This document shows, in pieces, positions 35,310 through 45,460 of a stretch of DNA of 48,875 bases. Under the pieces are notes generated by a model, which saw nothing but the letters and a program-made list of their open reading frames with translations, searched no databases and was not told the origin of the DNA. Made by a program: the position numbers and the translations under genes. Source of the DNA: Candidatus Electrothrix gigas (GTDB taxonomy: Bacteria; Desulfobacterota; Desulfobulbia; Desulfobulbales; Desulfobulbaceae); assembly GCA_022766165.1 (NCBI GenBank), contig QYLO01000018.1:1-48875 (forward strand). Direction: 5' to 3'. Position 1 is the first letter of the stretch, and each line of letters opens with the position of its first letter.

Positions 35310-35648
35310 ATGCAAAATTTTATACTAGCTACTTTTGTCACTCTTTTTGTTCTCTCTGCAACCTCTTCTTTTGCTGTACAAAACACCTGTCATAAGGTAT
35401 CTGGAGACACGCCAGACGAGGCATTTCGTGCCGCTGTGGAAGTTCTGAACCAGACCGATGCTGAAATGGGACCCAGCTGGATCAGAGATAACATGCAAAT
35501 TCGTCTGCTGCCAAACAAGGTAAATGGTAAATTTGTTGCCCTTGTCTACTCTACAACCAATGATGTAACAGGATGTGATGTGGATCAGCCTGATAAAGTG
35601 GCAGACAAAACACGTCCTCAGTGTGATCAGACACAGTGTACGATTTAA
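35310..35648 (+). CDS. Small exported protein of unknown function
   Basis: 112 residues from the ATG at 35310, chosen for a perfect AAGGAGG ribosome site 6 bases upstream. A signal peptide (FVTLFVLSATSSFA) gives a mature protein of about 90 residues with four Cys (CHKVSGD, TGCDVDQ, and PQCDQTQCTI at the end) that may form two disulfides in the periplasm. I do not recognise the family. A clear promoter candidate (35212-35240) and a hairpin (35683-35703) after the stop suggest it is its own transcription unit. Confidence 0.75.
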   Translation: MQNFILATFVTLFVLSATSSFAVQNTCHKVSGDTPDEAFRAAVEVLNQTDAEMGPSWIRDNMQIRLLPNKVNGKFVALVYSTTNDVTGCDVDQPDKVADKTRPQCDQTQCTI

Positions 35649-35682
35649 ATCCCTCAATTTAAATACCCCTTATCCCTCCTCC

Positions 35683-35703
35683 CTCTCCCCACCACTGGGG
35701 AGG
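35683..35703 (+). terminator. Hairpin after the small exported protein gene
   Basis: CTCCCC and GGGGAG pair around ACCACT (arms extend to CTCTCCCC/GGGGAGGG with mismatch). There is no U-tract, so it is a weak terminator or an mRNA-stabilising hairpin. Confidence 0.4.
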
Positions 35704-35906
35704 GGCAAAAGATATATAGGAGAAACTAGAAATATACAGTCATAATGGTTATAGTTTACTGAATGAGTTTACTGAGCGAAATTGCTGCCCAGCGCATTAT
35801 CCTCTTTTGCAACCATGCTCAAAAGTTTAAAAATTCAGACGATACAGGGCCGTAGCAGACCATTCTAAGAAGCTCCCCGTAGGCTATACAAGACTGTCTA
35901 AAAACT

Positions 35907-38036
35907 GTGCAACATCGAATAAAAAAAATCATCATAGCTTCCGCTTGCAGCCTTATAACAGGTTGCACACTTACTCTCCTGATCCTCTTTTTTGCCCTGC
36001 CTGACCCTCTGCCAGCTCCTTTTCCACCTCCCTGTTCTACCAAGATTCTGGATCGCAACGGCAAGCTGCTCCGCCTCTTTACCACCAAGGACGGCTATTG
36101 GCGCCTACCTGCGCATCTTGAAAAAAAGGGCGATAACACAGTTGTTGATCCAGAGTTTATTCGCCTGCTGCTGGCCTGTGAGGACAAACGCTTTTGGTCG
36201 CATCATGGAGTGGATCTGCTTGCCCTGAGCCGGGCCTTTTTTCAGTTGATCACGCAGGGCCGAGTGGTGTCTGGAGCCTCGACTATCACCATGCAAACCG
36301 TGCGCCTCCTTTGTCCTCATTCCCGTTCTGTTTGGGGAAAAATCTTTGAAATGATCCAAGCTCTGCGTCTGGAACAGCAGTTGAGCAAAGAGAAGATCCT
36401 GGAAACCTATCTAACTTTGACCCCCTATGGAGGGAATATTGAAGGAATTGAGGCGGCCTGCCGCTTTTATTTCCAAAAAAACGCCGCCCGGATCACGCCG
36501 TCTCAGGCAGCTCTGTTGATCAGCCTGCCCCAGTCTCCAGAACAACGACGTCCTGACCGCCACCATCAACGGGCTGTAGCTGCAAGAAATCGTTTTTTGC
36601 ACCGGCTTTACAGTGAAGGCTTACTGACAGCAGAGCAGGTACAACTTGGCTTACAGCAACCAGTGCCGCAGAAACGAAGTCCCACCCCCTTTCTGGCTCC
36701 GCATCTGAGTCAACGGCTGTATGCAGGCACGCCTGGACAGGAAAATATCAGAACCTCATTAAGTAAACCGCTTCAGCAGCAACTGGAAACCATTGCGCAC
36801 CAGGCCCAGGATCGCCTGAGTAAAGACCGGCGAAAAACCTTGGCCCTTCTCGTGGTGGCAAATCAAGGCCGCAAAATACTGGCCCATATTGGTTCGGGAG
36901 ATTTTTGGTCCAACCGTATTGATCTGACCAGAGCTCGTCGTTCACCCGGCTCAACCCTTAAACCCTTTATCTACGGATTGGCCTTTGAACAGGGTTTTCT
37001 CCATCCTGAAACGCGTATTTTGGATCGCCCAACCCGCTTTGGCAGCTATGGACCTGGAAATTTTGATGGATATTATCAAGGCTGGGTTGCCATCCGTGAG
37101 GCCCTGCATCGCTCATTAAACCTGCCTGCGGTGCAGGTACTGGAGCGGGTTGGCCCGCAACGCTTTATGTCCCGTTTTGCCAGACTTGGCCTTGCTGTTG
37201 ATCCAAACAAATCGCCCGGTCTCTCCCTGGCCTTGGGCGGTACCGCAGCCAGTCTCATGGAGCTGACAGCCCTGTATGCAGCACTTGCAGATCAGGGAAC
37301 GTACCGTTCTCTCTCCTTTCGCCCAAATGCCCAGATTCCCTTTGGAAAAAAAATGCTTTCCAAAGCAGCAGCCTGGTATGTGGATGATATTCTCCGTACC
37401 CGACCGCCTCGCTTTGGGGTGATACCCAAGGGACTACAGGGCCATACAGTCCGCTATAAAACTGGCACCTCCTATGGCTATCGGGATGCCTGGGCCTTGG
37501 GGTATACTCCGAACCATACTGTAGGGGTTTGGATCGGTCGTCCAGATTGGGGCTATGGAAAAGAGACCACAGGGGCAAACTCGGCTGTGCCGATCCTGTT
37601 CCGGGTTTTTGCCGCTCTGAGGACAATACCAGAACTCAGGCAAGAGGCCAACCAGCTTCCCGTTCAAAAACCTGCTCAGATCCCTATCCCTGCTCAAGTA
37701 TTGCGGGTACGCCATAACAAGCTTCCCCTACCTCTCCAATGGTTTTCCCGGACAGCAGGGTCGAAACAACAGGTCAACAGGCCCGTGATCTATTTTCCAG
37801 TAAACGGTAGCACCATGCAGCTTGCTCACCAGCCTTTGCTTGCTCTTAAATCTCACGGAGGAATCCCGCCCTTTCATTGGTTGATCAACGGACGCCCCTT
37901 AGCTCGGAAGCATCAAGAGGCAATTACCTCATATAGCCCTCAAGGTCCAGGTTTAACCGAGATCACCCTGATAGATAGCCAGGGCAAACGGGATACGGTT
38001 TCGGTCTGGTTGACAGAAGGAGAATCCCACCTCTAA
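35907..38036 (+). CDS. pbpC: Penicillin-binding protein 1C
   Basis: 709 residues starting at GTG. A membrane helix (about 10-30) is followed by a glycosyltransferase domain (CEDKRFWSHHGVDLLALSRAF, GASTITMQTVRLL, about 85-250). The transpeptidase domain has SPGSTLKPFIYG (SxxK), SLNLPAV (SxN) and KTGTSYGYRDAW (KTG). A BiPBP_C-type domain closes it (about 625-709). It polymerises and cross-links peptidoglycan on the outer face of the inner membrane. No alpha-2-macroglobulin (yfhM) partner is adjacent. The end is a 15-bp tandem duplication (TCCCACCTCTAAGAATCCCA across the stop), so the stop codon is duplicated. Confidence 0.95.
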   Translation: MQHRIKKIIIASACSLITGCTLTLLILFFALPDPLPAPFPPPCSTKILDRNGKLLRLFTTKDGYWRLPAHLEKKGDNTVVDPEFIRLLLACEDKRFWSHHGVDLLALSRAFFQLITQGRVVSGASTITMQTVRLLCPHSRSVWGKIFEMIQALRLEQQLSKEKILETYLTLTPYGGNIEGIEAACRFYFQKNAARITPSQAALLISLPQSPEQRRPDRHHQRAVAARNRFLHRLYSEGLLTAEQVQLGLQQPVPQKRSPTPFLAPHLSQRLYAGTPGQENIRTSLSKPLQQQLETIAHQAQDRLSKDRRKTLALLVVANQGRKILAHIGSGDFWSNRIDLTRARRSPGSTLKPFIYGLAFEQGFLHPETRILDRPTRFGSYGPGNFDGYYQGWVAIREALHRSLNLPAVQVLERVGPQRFMSRFARLGLAVDPNKSPGLSLALGGTAASLMELTALYAALADQGTYRSLSFRPNAQIPFGKKMLSKAAAWYVDDILRTRPPRFGVIPKGLQGHTVRYKTGTSYGYRDAWALGYTPNHTVGVWIGRPDWGYGKETTGANSAVPILFRVFAALRTIPELRQEANQLPVQKPAQIPIPAQVLRVRHNKLPLPLQWFSRTAGSKQQVNRPVIYFPVNGSTMQLAHQPLLALKSHGGIPPFHWLINGRPLARKHQEAITSYSPQGPGLTEITLIDSQGKRDTVSVWLTEGESHL

Positions 38037-38074
38037 GAATCCCACTTCTAAGGCACTAAGGCAGGGGCGATTTT

Positions 38075-38296
38075 TTATTCATCACGGTGGAGTGCTGCCT
38101 CCCGCTCTCTGAGGTAGGTCTCGTAGCTTAGTTGCTCTGTAGGTAAGGGGGCATCAGAAGGATGAACCAGTTCCTCTTGCTGCTGCAAGCCATGATACAT
38201 CCCCTGATAAAAGCCCTTCTTAGAACAACCAATCAGGAGTACAGCAGAGACGACCATAACCATAAACAACAGGCTAACACTCTTTAATCTTTTCAT
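38075..38296 (-). CDS. Small lipoprotein of unknown function
   Basis: 73 residues. A signal peptide ends in lipobox LIGC (about 21-24), so the mature protein of about 50 residues is lipidated. The rest is polar (QGMYHGLQQQEELVHPSD, SYETYLREREAALHRDE) with no fold I recognise. It is just downstream of another lipoprotein gene on the same strand (23-bp gap). Confidence 0.7.
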   Translation of the reverse strand: MKRLKSVSLLFMVMVVSAVLLIGCSKKGFYQGMYHGLQQQEELVHPSDAPLPTEQLSYETYLREREAALHRDE

Positions 38297-38319
38297 AACC
38301 CTATTCTTTATCGCTAACT

Positions 38320-38793
38320 TTAATGCAGATTGCTCACCAGATGTTCCATCTCTTCATCTGCCATGCGCCTGTCAATATCAATATAAATACGCTCTGGGTA
38401 GCCCAGTTTGGCATTATACGTCACATCAAGCTGGGCAACCTCATCAATAAGAGCCTTCTCAACAACCTGAAACAGCTCTGTAACAGTCATCAGGCTGTCA
38501 AGACGTTCTGGCATCACAGGATCACTGCTTGGAAAATAGGAGGCCCTGATAACATTGCCGTACTGAACCTCTACCGCAATATCCTCTTCAGGCGGACAAA
38601 AACACCTTCTCTTATAGGTATAGGTGTAATTTGAAAGATGTGCTTTTTTCCAAAGCAGACGATTTTTGTGCAGAGCGTCCCGACCAGACTCATTAAGATG
38701 ACCTCTGATGAACTCTAGGGGCGAATATGTGCAGCCACAGAGCAAGACAGGTAAAAGAGCTGTAGCAAGCAGAACACGTTGAACAAACTTCAT
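38320..38793 (-). CDS. DUF6174-type lipoprotein
   Basis: 157 residues. A lipoprotein signal with lipobox LLCGC (about 17-21) is followed by a small domain with LSNYTYTYKRRCFCPPEEDIAVEVQ, LMTVTELFQVVEKALIDE and DVTYNAKLGYPERIYIDIDRRMADEEM. This matches from memory the DUF6174 family of small exported proteins. The function is unknown. It is the first gene of a two-lipoprotein minus-strand unit. Confidence 0.8.
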   Translation of the reverse strand: MKFVQRVLLATALLPVLLCGCTYSPLEFIRGHLNESGRDALHKNRLLWKKAHLSNYTYTYKRRCFCPPEEDIAVEVQYGNVIRASYFPSSDPVMPERLDSLMTVTELFQVVEKALIDEVAQLDVTYNAKLGYPERIYIDIDRRMADEEMEHLVSNLH

Positions 38794-39118
38794 TGGTTAA
38801 CCTCCTTTAAAGTGAAGAGCAGCCATAAACCACATCATGGCGTGAAAAGCGTGAAAAAATACCCTGTCAGTTTAGCAGAAAGTGTCACAAAAATTAACAA
38901 AAGGATGAGTTGGTATACATCCAGGAAACTTTCTGTTGGAAAAATTGTAAAAAATTGATAAAAAAAATGTACTGTTTAGCAAGCCTGTTTCGCTGTAACC
39001 CCAAGTCGTAGATTCAGATTCACTCATTGCAACTTTTTGGAGAATCATTTATATGAAAGTATCGACTTTCATATCAAAAATATCAAACCACTTATAAACC
39101 GTATCCTCTGAGGGCTGT
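38794..39118. promoter_or_regulatory. Divergent region before parC with a perfect palindrome
   Basis: This 325-bp AT-rich region between the lipoprotein and parC starts holds the inverted repeat ATATGAAAGT/ACTTTCATAT (39051-39060 and 39065-39074) with four bases between the arms, 45 bp before parC. Its arms match those at 33174-33250. No other element is supported. Confidence 0.5.
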
Positions 39119-41176
39119 ATGACGAGTGAACCCAAAAAAAAAGCTGAAGACATCACTGTATCAGCTTCTGACGAGCAGCAAGAACAACCTCCGGGTAAGC
39201 TCCATAAACTCTTTGACAGGAACTTTCTTGACTACACCTCGTATGTTATCCGGGAACGGGCTATTCCAGATATTGATGATGGCCTGAAGCCTGTTCAACG
39301 ACGCATTCTCCAAACCCTGTACAATATGGATGATGGTCGTTTTCACAAGGTTGCCAACGTGGTCGGCGAAACCATGAAGCTGCACCCGCATGGTGATCAG
39401 TCTATCTTTGCAGCTTTGGTGAATCTCGCCAATAAAAACTATCTCATTGATCGGCAGGGCAACTTCGGTAATATCTATACTGGGGATCAGGCGTCAGCGG
39501 CCCGCTATATCGAATGTCGCCTGACGCCGATGGCCCGTGAAACCCTGTTTAATAAGGATATCACAGCATTTATTCATTCCTATGACGGACGGATGCAGGA
39601 GCCGGTCAGTCTGCCCTCCAAACTGCCCCTGCTCTTGTTGCTCGGTGCAGAGGGAATCGCCGTGGGTATGGCCACCAAGATCATGCCCCATAACTTCCGA
39701 GAGCTGCTCCAATGCCAAATCAAGTATCTTGAGAAGAAGGATTTTACCCTGTACCCGGATTTCCCCAAAGGTGGCATTGTCGATGCTTCAGCCTATGACC
39801 ACGGGAATGGTCGCCTGCGCTGCCGGGCTAAAATTGATATCACGGATGAAAAGACCATCACCATCACCGAGCTGCCCTATACCCTGACCACGCAGGCCCT
39901 GATGGATTCTGTGGAAAAGGCGGCCAAGGCTGGTAAACTCAAGATCTCCTCTATTAACGATTATACAGCAGAAAAGGTGGAAGTGGAGATCAAGCTCTCA
40001 CGTGGGATCTATGCTGAAGAAACCATTGATGCCCTGTATGCCTTTACTGATTGCGAACTCAGCGTCTCACCCAACCTTGTGGTGATCAGAGAAAACATGC
40101 CGTGCATTGTTTCTGTTGAGGAAGTGTTACGCCACAACACGGACAAACTCAAGCAGGATCTGGAAACAGAACTGCGTATAGAAAAAGACCGATTATTGGA
40201 AAAACTGCATGCCCGCAAATTGGAGCAGATCTTTATTGAAGAACGGCTCTACAAGCAGATTGAGGAACAGACCTCGTACAAGGCTGTAACTGCTACAGTA
40301 CGTGAGGCCTTGATTCCCTTTACTGATGAACTCATTCGCAAGGCAACCAAAGCAGATATTGAACGTCTCTTGGAAATTCGAATAAAAAAAATCTCTCGCT
40401 ATGATCTCAATAAGCAACAAAAGGAAATCAGGGCATTAGAAAGAGGCATCGCTGTTATTGAAAAGCACCTTAAAGATATAGTGTTGTTCACCAAAAAGTA
40501 CCTTGAGGGAATACTCAACAAATATGGCGAGGCATTTCCCCGTCAAAGCGAACTCAAATCCTTTGACGAGGTCAATGCCCGGGCAGCAGCCCTGTCCAAT
40601 ATTCAGGTGGCCTATCATCAGGAGTCTGGTTTTCTGGGCCATAAGGTCAAGGCGGAAAATATAAAAAAAGACAGCGAGTTTGCCTGTTCGGAACTGGATC
40701 GTATTCTCCTCATTTTTAAAAACGGCATGTACAAGGTAATCAATGTACCAGATAAACTCTTTGTTGGCAGCGATGTCATCTGGATAGGCGTGGTCGACAA
40801 CGGACTGGTTTTCAATCTGATCTATCGGGCAGGTGCAGTCAATCTCAGCTATGTTAAACGATTTAAAATGCCCAAGTTTATTCTGAATCGGGAATATCGC
40901 CTCTTTGAAGAGCATAAGCGTTCAACTATTCAGCTTTTACGAACAGGAGAAAAGGACATCCGGGCCAGGATCAGTCTGGTTCCCTCTTCGCGGGCCCGCT
41001 ATAATTCACTGGAAATTGAGATGGATGACTATCTGATCAAAGGCGTTGCTGCCAAGGGCAAAAGAGTCAGCAGCCGGGTGGTTCGGCGAGTAACAGATCT
41101 TACCGGAAAACCCAAAAAAAACGAGCCTGTTCTTGCCACCTTACCAGGGGTTGAGAGGGGAACAGAGTCATTATGA
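39119..41176 (+). CDS. parC: DNA topoisomerase IV subunit A
   Basis: 685 residues, short for GyrA but usual for ParC of this group. It cuts and rejoins double DNA to decatenate chromosomes. The start has GAGGG 5 bases upstream. Seen: FLDYTSYVIRERAIPDIDDGLKPVQRRIL near the N-terminus, HPHGDQSIFAALV and the catalytic Tyr region DQASAARYIECRLTPMA. The C-terminal beta-pinwheel is present but short. The N-terminus opens with a Lys/Glu-rich, Gln-rich tail. parE is not in the window. The next gene is leuS on the same strand after 183 bp. Confidence 0.93.
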   Translation: MTSEPKKKAEDITVSASDEQQEQPPGKLHKLFDRNFLDYTSYVIRERAIPDIDDGLKPVQRRILQTLYNMDDGRFHKVANVVGETMKLHPHGDQSIFAALVNLANKNYLIDRQGNFGNIYTGDQASAARYIECRLTPMARETLFNKDITAFIHSYDGRMQEPVSLPSKLPLLLLLGAEGIAVGMATKIMPHNFRELLQCQIKYLEKKDFTLYPDFPKGGIVDASAYDHGNGRLRCRAKIDITDEKTITITELPYTLTTQALMDSVEKAAKAGKLKISSINDYTAEKVEVEIKLSRGIYAEETIDALYAFTDCELSVSPNLVVIRENMPCIVSVEEVLRHNTDKLKQDLETELRIEKDRLLEKLHARKLEQIFIEERLYKQIEEQTSYKAVTATVREALIPFTDELIRKATKADIERLLEIRIKKISRYDLNKQQKEIRALERGIAVIEKHLKDIVLFTKKYLEGILNKYGEAFPRQSELKSFDEVNARAAALSNIQVAYHQESGFLGHKVKAENIKKDSEFACSELDRILLIFKNGMYKVINVPDKLFVGSDVIWIGVVDNGLVFNLIYRAGAVNLSYVKRFKMPKFILNREYRLFEEHKRSTIQLLRTGEKDIRARISLVPSSRARYNSLEIEMDDYLIKGVAAKGKRVSSRVVRRVTDLTGKPKKNEPVLATLPGVERGTESL

Positions 41177-41359
41177 GTTTGTGTGATATTTATCAACAAA
41201 AGGTGATGTCTATAAACTTGCCGAAGAATCCTGAGTCTTGTAAGGTGCATTGCAGTACCTTTACATTGAACGTATTAAAGAAATTGTACAATGCGTTTTT
41301 GATTTTTCCAGGATTTGACTAAGATTTGAGACTGAAAGAGACTGAAAGAAGAGAGAAAT

Positions 41360-43909
41360 ATGAGCAAGACAGCGCAGGAATTCCCAAAATATGACGTGTA
41401 TGACTTTAAGGCCATTGAAGCCAAATGGCAGCAGCATTGGCAGAAAACAAAATCATACAAGGTCGGTGAAGATGCAGCACAGGAGAAATACTATCTGCTG
41501 GAAATGTTTCCCTATCCATCTGGACGGATACACATGGGGCATGTGCGGAATTACTCTATCGGTGATGTAATTGCCCGCTACAAGCGAATGCAGGGCTATA
41601 ATGTCCTGCATCCTATGGGCTGGGACGCCTTTGGTCTGCCAGCAGAAAACGCTGCTCTAAAAAACGGTGTGCATCCTGCCCAGTGGACGTACGAGAATAT
41701 CAACTATATGCGCAAGCAACTCAAGGCAATGGGCCTGAGTTATGACTGGGATCGGGAGATTGCCACCTGTCATCCTGAGTACTACCGCTGGGAGCAGCTC
41801 GTTTTTCTTCAGCTTTTGGAAAAAGGACTGGTGTATCGAAAAAAGACCACGGTCAACTGGTGCGAGGACTGCGCCACTGTGCTGGCCCGTGAGCAGGTCA
41901 TTGACGGTCGTTGCTGGCGTTGTGATCAGCAGGTGATACCCAAAAATATGTATGGCTGGTTCCTGAAAATCACAGACTATGCTGATGAGCTACTGGAGGA
42001 TCTGGACCAACTCAGCGGGTGGCCGGAAAAGGTGGTCACTATGCAGCGCAACTGGATTGGCAAGAGTCAGGGCCTTGCCTGTGATTTTCAGGTGGAAGAT
42101 GAAGAGGAGAAAATTACGATTTTCACCACCCGACCAGATACTATTTATGGCGTAACCTTCATGTCCTTGGCTGTGGAGCATCCCCTTGTGGATAAACTCA
42201 TTGCAGGAACAGAGCAGGAACAACCGGTTCGTGCGTTTGTTGAGCAGACTCTGGTGGAAAAACAGCGGATGGCCATGGATCAGGAACCAGAAAAACACGG
42301 CATCTTTACTGGGAAATACTGCTTTAATCCCTTTACCAATGAGCGTGTTCCCATCTATGTGGCAAATTTTGTGCTGATGGAATACGGTACTGGTGCGGTT
42401 ATGGCTGTGCCTGCACATGATCAGCGAGATTTTGAGTTTGCTCAGAAATACGGTTTGCCAGTGCGTCCGGTGGTGCAACCAGAGAAAAAAGTTGACAGCG
42501 AAAGGCTTGACAGTGAAAATATGGAGTCAGCTTGGGAAGGCGATGGTATTTTAGCGGATTCTGGCCCGTTTAATGGGTTGCCTTCGGCTGAGGCAAAAAA
42601 GGCCATTATTGATCATGCAAAAACGCAGGGATTTGGTCAAGCACATATCACCTATCGTCTCCGGGACTGGGGGATTTCTCGACAGCGGTACTGGGGAACG
42701 CCTATCCCGGTTATTCACTGTGATACCTGTGGAGTAGTGCCTGTGCCAGCAGAACAACTGCCCGTGCTTTTGCCTGGTTCTCAAGTGCCGTATGGGAGCC
42801 ATGCACCCCTGCATCAACAGGAAGATTTTTATCGCATACCCTGTCCAAAATGCGGTCAGCCAGCACAGCGGGAAACCGATACAATGGATACCTTTATGGA
42901 GTCTTCCTGGTATTTTGCTCGTTATACCAGTCCACGGACTGATGCCCCTCTTGACAAAGAGGCGGCCCAATACTGGTTGGCAGTGGATCAGTACATCGGC
43001 GGGGTGGAACATGCCATCCTCCACCTGCTCTATGCCCGTTTTTTCACCAAGCTCCTGCGTGACCTTGAGTACCTGAGCGTTGATGAACCGTTTAATAATT
43101 TGCTCACTCAGGGTATGGTGATCAAGGACGGGGCCAAAATGTCCAAGTCTAAGGGCAATGTGGTTGACCCGCATGAACTTATAAGCCAGTACGGTGCAGA
43201 CACTGTACGCCTCTTTTCTCTGTTTGCTGCTCCGCCGGAAAGAGATCTGGAATGGAACGCCCAAGGGGTTGAAGGCAGCTTTCGTTTTCTCAATCGAGTT
43301 TTCCGCTTGATGCAGGCAAATAAAGAGTGTTTTATTGCTTATGAGAGGGAGAGGGAGAGGGAAGGAGGGGCAGAGGAGGCATCTTTTTCGCTGGCCAAGC
43401 TTTCACCGGCTGACCGTCAACTCCATCGCAAAACGCACCAGACTATTCAGCGGGTTACAGAGAGTATTGAAACAAACTTTCATTTTAATACCGCCATTGC
43501 AGGCGTTATGGAACTGGTGAACCAGATTACTGTTGCTACCGGAGATGGGGCCAAGCAGCCAGTAGAGGATGCTGTACTCAGAGAGGCGTTGCAAACCGTG
43601 GTGATGCTTCTCTTTCCTATGGTACCTCACTTTTGTCAGGAACTTTGGCAGTTCATTGGGTATAATACCCCCTTGGATCATCAACAGTGGCCTACATACA
43701 GTACAGAGGCTATCAAGGAAGATGAGCTGACCATTGTGGTGCAGGTAAACGGCAAGGTGCGCTCTCGTTTACAGGTGGCAACAGGTACTGACACAGAGGA
43801 AATAAAGCAGCAAGCTTTGGATGATGAACGGATCATAAAGTTTATCAGCGACAAGACTGTGAAGAAAATTATTGTGGTTAAGGGGAAACTTGTTAATATT
43901 GTCGTGTAG
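41360..43909 (+). CDS. leuS: Leucyl-tRNA synthetase
   Basis: 849 residues, normal length. The class I signature HIGH reads [15 protein letters not shown], and the MSKS motif reads KMSKSKGNV. The large editing domain (about 220-420, [13 protein letters not shown] and [19 protein letters not shown]) is complete. The zinc-binding region shows CEDC/CWRC and CDTC/CPKC pairs. A 6-bp GAGGGA repeat at about 43343-43364 adds an ERERERE insert in the anticodon-binding region. The start follows GAGAG. Confidence 0.98.
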   Translation: MSKTAQEFPKYDVYDFKAIEAKWQQHWQKTKSYKVGEDAAQEKYYLLEMFPYPSGRIHMGHVRNYSIGDVIARYKRMQGYNVLHPMGWDAFGLPAENAALKNGVHPAQWTYENINYMRKQLKAMGLSYDWDREIATCHPEYYRWEQLVFLQLLEKGLVYRKKTTVNWCEDCATVLAREQVIDGRCWRCDQQVIPKNMYGWFLKITDYADELLEDLDQLSGWPEKVVTMQRNWIGKSQGLACDFQVEDEEEKITIFTTRPDTIYGVTFMSLAVEHPLVDKLIAGTEQEQPVRAFVEQTLVEKQRMAMDQEPEKHGIFTGKYCFNPFTNERVPIYVANFVLMEYGTGAVMAVPAHDQRDFEFAQKYGLPVRPVVQPEKKVDSERLDSENMESAWEGDGILADSGPFNGLPSAEAKKAIIDHAKTQGFGQAHITYRLRDWGISRQRYWGTPIPVIHCDTCGVVPVPAEQLPVLLPGSQVPYGSHAPLHQQEDFYRIPCPKCGQPAQRETDTMDTFMESSWYFARYTSPRTDAPLDKEAAQYWLAVDQYIGGVEHAILHLLYARFFTKLLRDLEYLSVDEPFNNLLTQGMVIKDGAKMSKSKGNVVDPHELISQYGADTVRLFSLFAAPPERDLEWNAQGVEGSFRFLNRVFRLMQANKECFIAYEREREREGGAEEASFSLAKLSPADRQLHRKTHQTIQRVTESIETNFHFNTAIAGVMELVNQITVATGDGAKQPVEDAVLREALQTVVMLLFPMVPHFCQELWQFIGYNTPLDHQQWPTYSTEAIKEDELTIVVQVNGKVRSRLQVATGTDTEEIKQQALDDERIIKFISDKTVKKIIVVKGKLVNIVV

Positions 43910-44025
43910 AGTTTCTGCATTTTACTGTAGTGTTCTATGAGATATGTTTATGGGGTATTTTTTACCGATACAGGGAATATAAAGGGATTGGCAATAAGTT
44001 GGCAGACTTCATAAACTTCACATAG

Positions 44026-44061
44026 TTCGTAGGCTTCGTAGGCTTCGTAGGCTTCGTAGAA
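44026..44061. repeat. 9-bp tandem repeat, nearly four copies
   Basis: TTCGTAGGC three times and TTCGTAGAA once, in the leuS-lptE gap. The copies are 9 bp as in the coding repeats at 4791 and 24293. Confidence 0.85.
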
Positions 44062-44118
44062 GTTTGACATGTTGCTATGAAAGATATAATCTTAATTACA
44101 TAGACAAGGGAGTACGAT

Positions 44119-44679
44119 GTGACAGGTCAGGGTAGGAAATTGCTGTTTTTTTGCTGTATGTTTCTTTTGCTCGTTTTGCTCGGCGGTTGCGGGTATTACT
44201 TTCCCAACGTATATACCGGGCCTGAGAGGCTTGTATATATGCCGAACTGGAAAAATCGTACTGATAAGCTCGGTATTGATAACAGTATGTATAAATCCTT
44301 GTCAGCATGGTTTCAGAAGTCAGAAAAAATCAATCTGACCAAGGAGAGAGAAGGTGCGGATCTCATTCTTGCCGGAGAAATTATTTCCATTGATTTGCCA
44401 AGTATAGGATGGAATACAGATGCTCAAACAACCGATGTTAAGGTTGAGCTGCGGCTACGCTATGTACTCAAGGATTTGCACAGCGGCAGGATCATTTGGG
44501 AGGTACCAAACGATATCTGGACAGAGAATTATACGACGTTAACAGACCGAGCAGATACAGAAGACGAAGCTGTGAAAGAGATCCTTGATGAGATTTCCGA
44601 AAAAATATACTTGGGAACTTTGACGAAGATACGTAAGATGAATAGAGAGATGCCCGTTGATAGAGCAAATGAAAAATAA
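44119..44679 (+). CDS. lptE: LPS-assembly lipoprotein LptE-like
   Basis: 186 residues starting at GTG with AAGGGAG upstream. The signal peptide ends in a lipobox (LLGGC, near 20-24), then GYYFPNVYTGPERLVYMPNWKN, matching the LptE pattern of a GYxF start after the Cys. The mature part is beta-rich and acidic at the C-terminus. LptE plugs the LptD barrel and helps insert LPS in the outer membrane. The gene follows leuS, the same order as in many proteobacteria, where holA often follows. Here a terminator and the roadblock gene follow. Confidence 0.85.
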   Translation: MTGQGRKLLFFCCMFLLLVLLGGCGYYFPNVYTGPERLVYMPNWKNRTDKLGIDNSMYKSLSAWFQKSEKINLTKEREGADLILAGEIISIDLPSIGWNTDAQTTDVKVELRLRYVLKDLHSGRIIWEVPNDIWTENYTTLTDRADTEDEAVKEILDEISEKIYLGTLTKIRKMNREMPVDRANEK

Positions 44680-44988
44680 TATCTTGGTTTTTTATTTGCG
44701 TTGGCAGTTTTTTCTTCCTTGCGGTTGAGAGGAATGCAGGATAAACCACGGCTCTGTTCAAAACGGATGAACAGGGCCGTGCTTGTTTTGGAATGAGAGA
44801 AGGTGTTCAAATTCCACAGAGTCTTTTCAGAGTCTCTTTACAGGGAGATAGGATAAGAAATAAAAAATACTATAACCATTAAAAACAGCTTCATATATAT
44901 GATTATCTGGCGTATAGTCAAAAAATGGAGAGATGCCGGTTAGCTTATCCCTGCCGGAAAAATAATGCAATGTTAATGAGGAAATCAG
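44680..44988. other. Gap between lptE and the roadblock gene
   Basis: 309 bp that hold the terminator at 44747-44781 and an AT-rich leader. GAGGAAA lies 5 bases before the ATG at 44989. No gene is supported. Confidence 0.5.
44747..44781 (+). terminator. Hairpin terminator after lptE
   Basis: A 14-bp stem (CACGGCTCTGTTCA/TGAACAGGGCCGTG, one G-U pair) with a 7-base loop, followed by CTTGTTTT. It separates lptE from the following signalling genes. Confidence 0.75.
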
Positions 44989-45387
44989 ATGAATTACGGT
45001 GTAGTCAGCCAGGAACAGCTAGAAAAAATTGATGAAATCCTGTCAGAACAGCTCATCAAAATAGGAGTGGACTGTGTCATCATTATTGACATGGCAGGAA
45101 ATATCATTACAGCTAAGGATAACGGCACTTCCAAATATGATGTGTATTCATTCGCAGCTTTGGCAGCTGGTAACTTTGCCACAGTAGATGCTATGGCAAA
45201 ATTAGTCGGGGAACAGGAGTTTTCTTTGCTCTTTCATAAGGGCACGGATTGCAATATCCACTTTTCGAAAATCGATGAGGAGCTTTTGCTGATCACTATG
45301 TTTGGCAAGCATATTTCACTTGGTTTTCTCAGACTGAATGTTGTTAAGGCTCTGGAACAGATAAGAAAGCTCTGGGCTGGTAAATGA
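44989..45387 (+). CDS. Roadblock/LC7-domain protein, MglB-like
   Basis: 132 residues. One roadblock/LC7 fold: IDEILSEQLIKIGVDCVIIIDMAGNIIT, then AALAAGNFATVDAMAKLVG and LLLITMFGKHISLGFLRL. Such proteins activate Ras-like GTPases of the MglA kind. It is encoded 73 bp before the MglA-like GTPase on the same strand, so it is its likely GTPase-activating partner. It has a good GAGGAAA ribosome site. Confidence 0.88.
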   Translation: MNYGVVSQEQLEKIDEILSEQLIKIGVDCVIIIDMAGNIITAKDNGTSKYDVYSFAALAAGNFATVDAMAKLVGEQEFSLLFHKGTDCNIHFSKIDEELLLITMFGKHISLGFLRLNVVKALEQIRKLWAGK

Positions 45388-45460
45388 TTTTCATTACCAC
45401 CTTCAGGGTGTCGTCTCTTCTCTTCAAAAGCATTAATCTATACATAGCAGGAGAAAAGCA

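Noticed and set aside
33369..35648. Complete tripartite efflux operon
   Set aside because: Only the regulator and adaptor are encoded. No RND pump or outer-membrane channel follows.
42551..43264. 237-residue open frame on the minus strand
   Set aside because: Antisense to leuS, no recognisable protein features.
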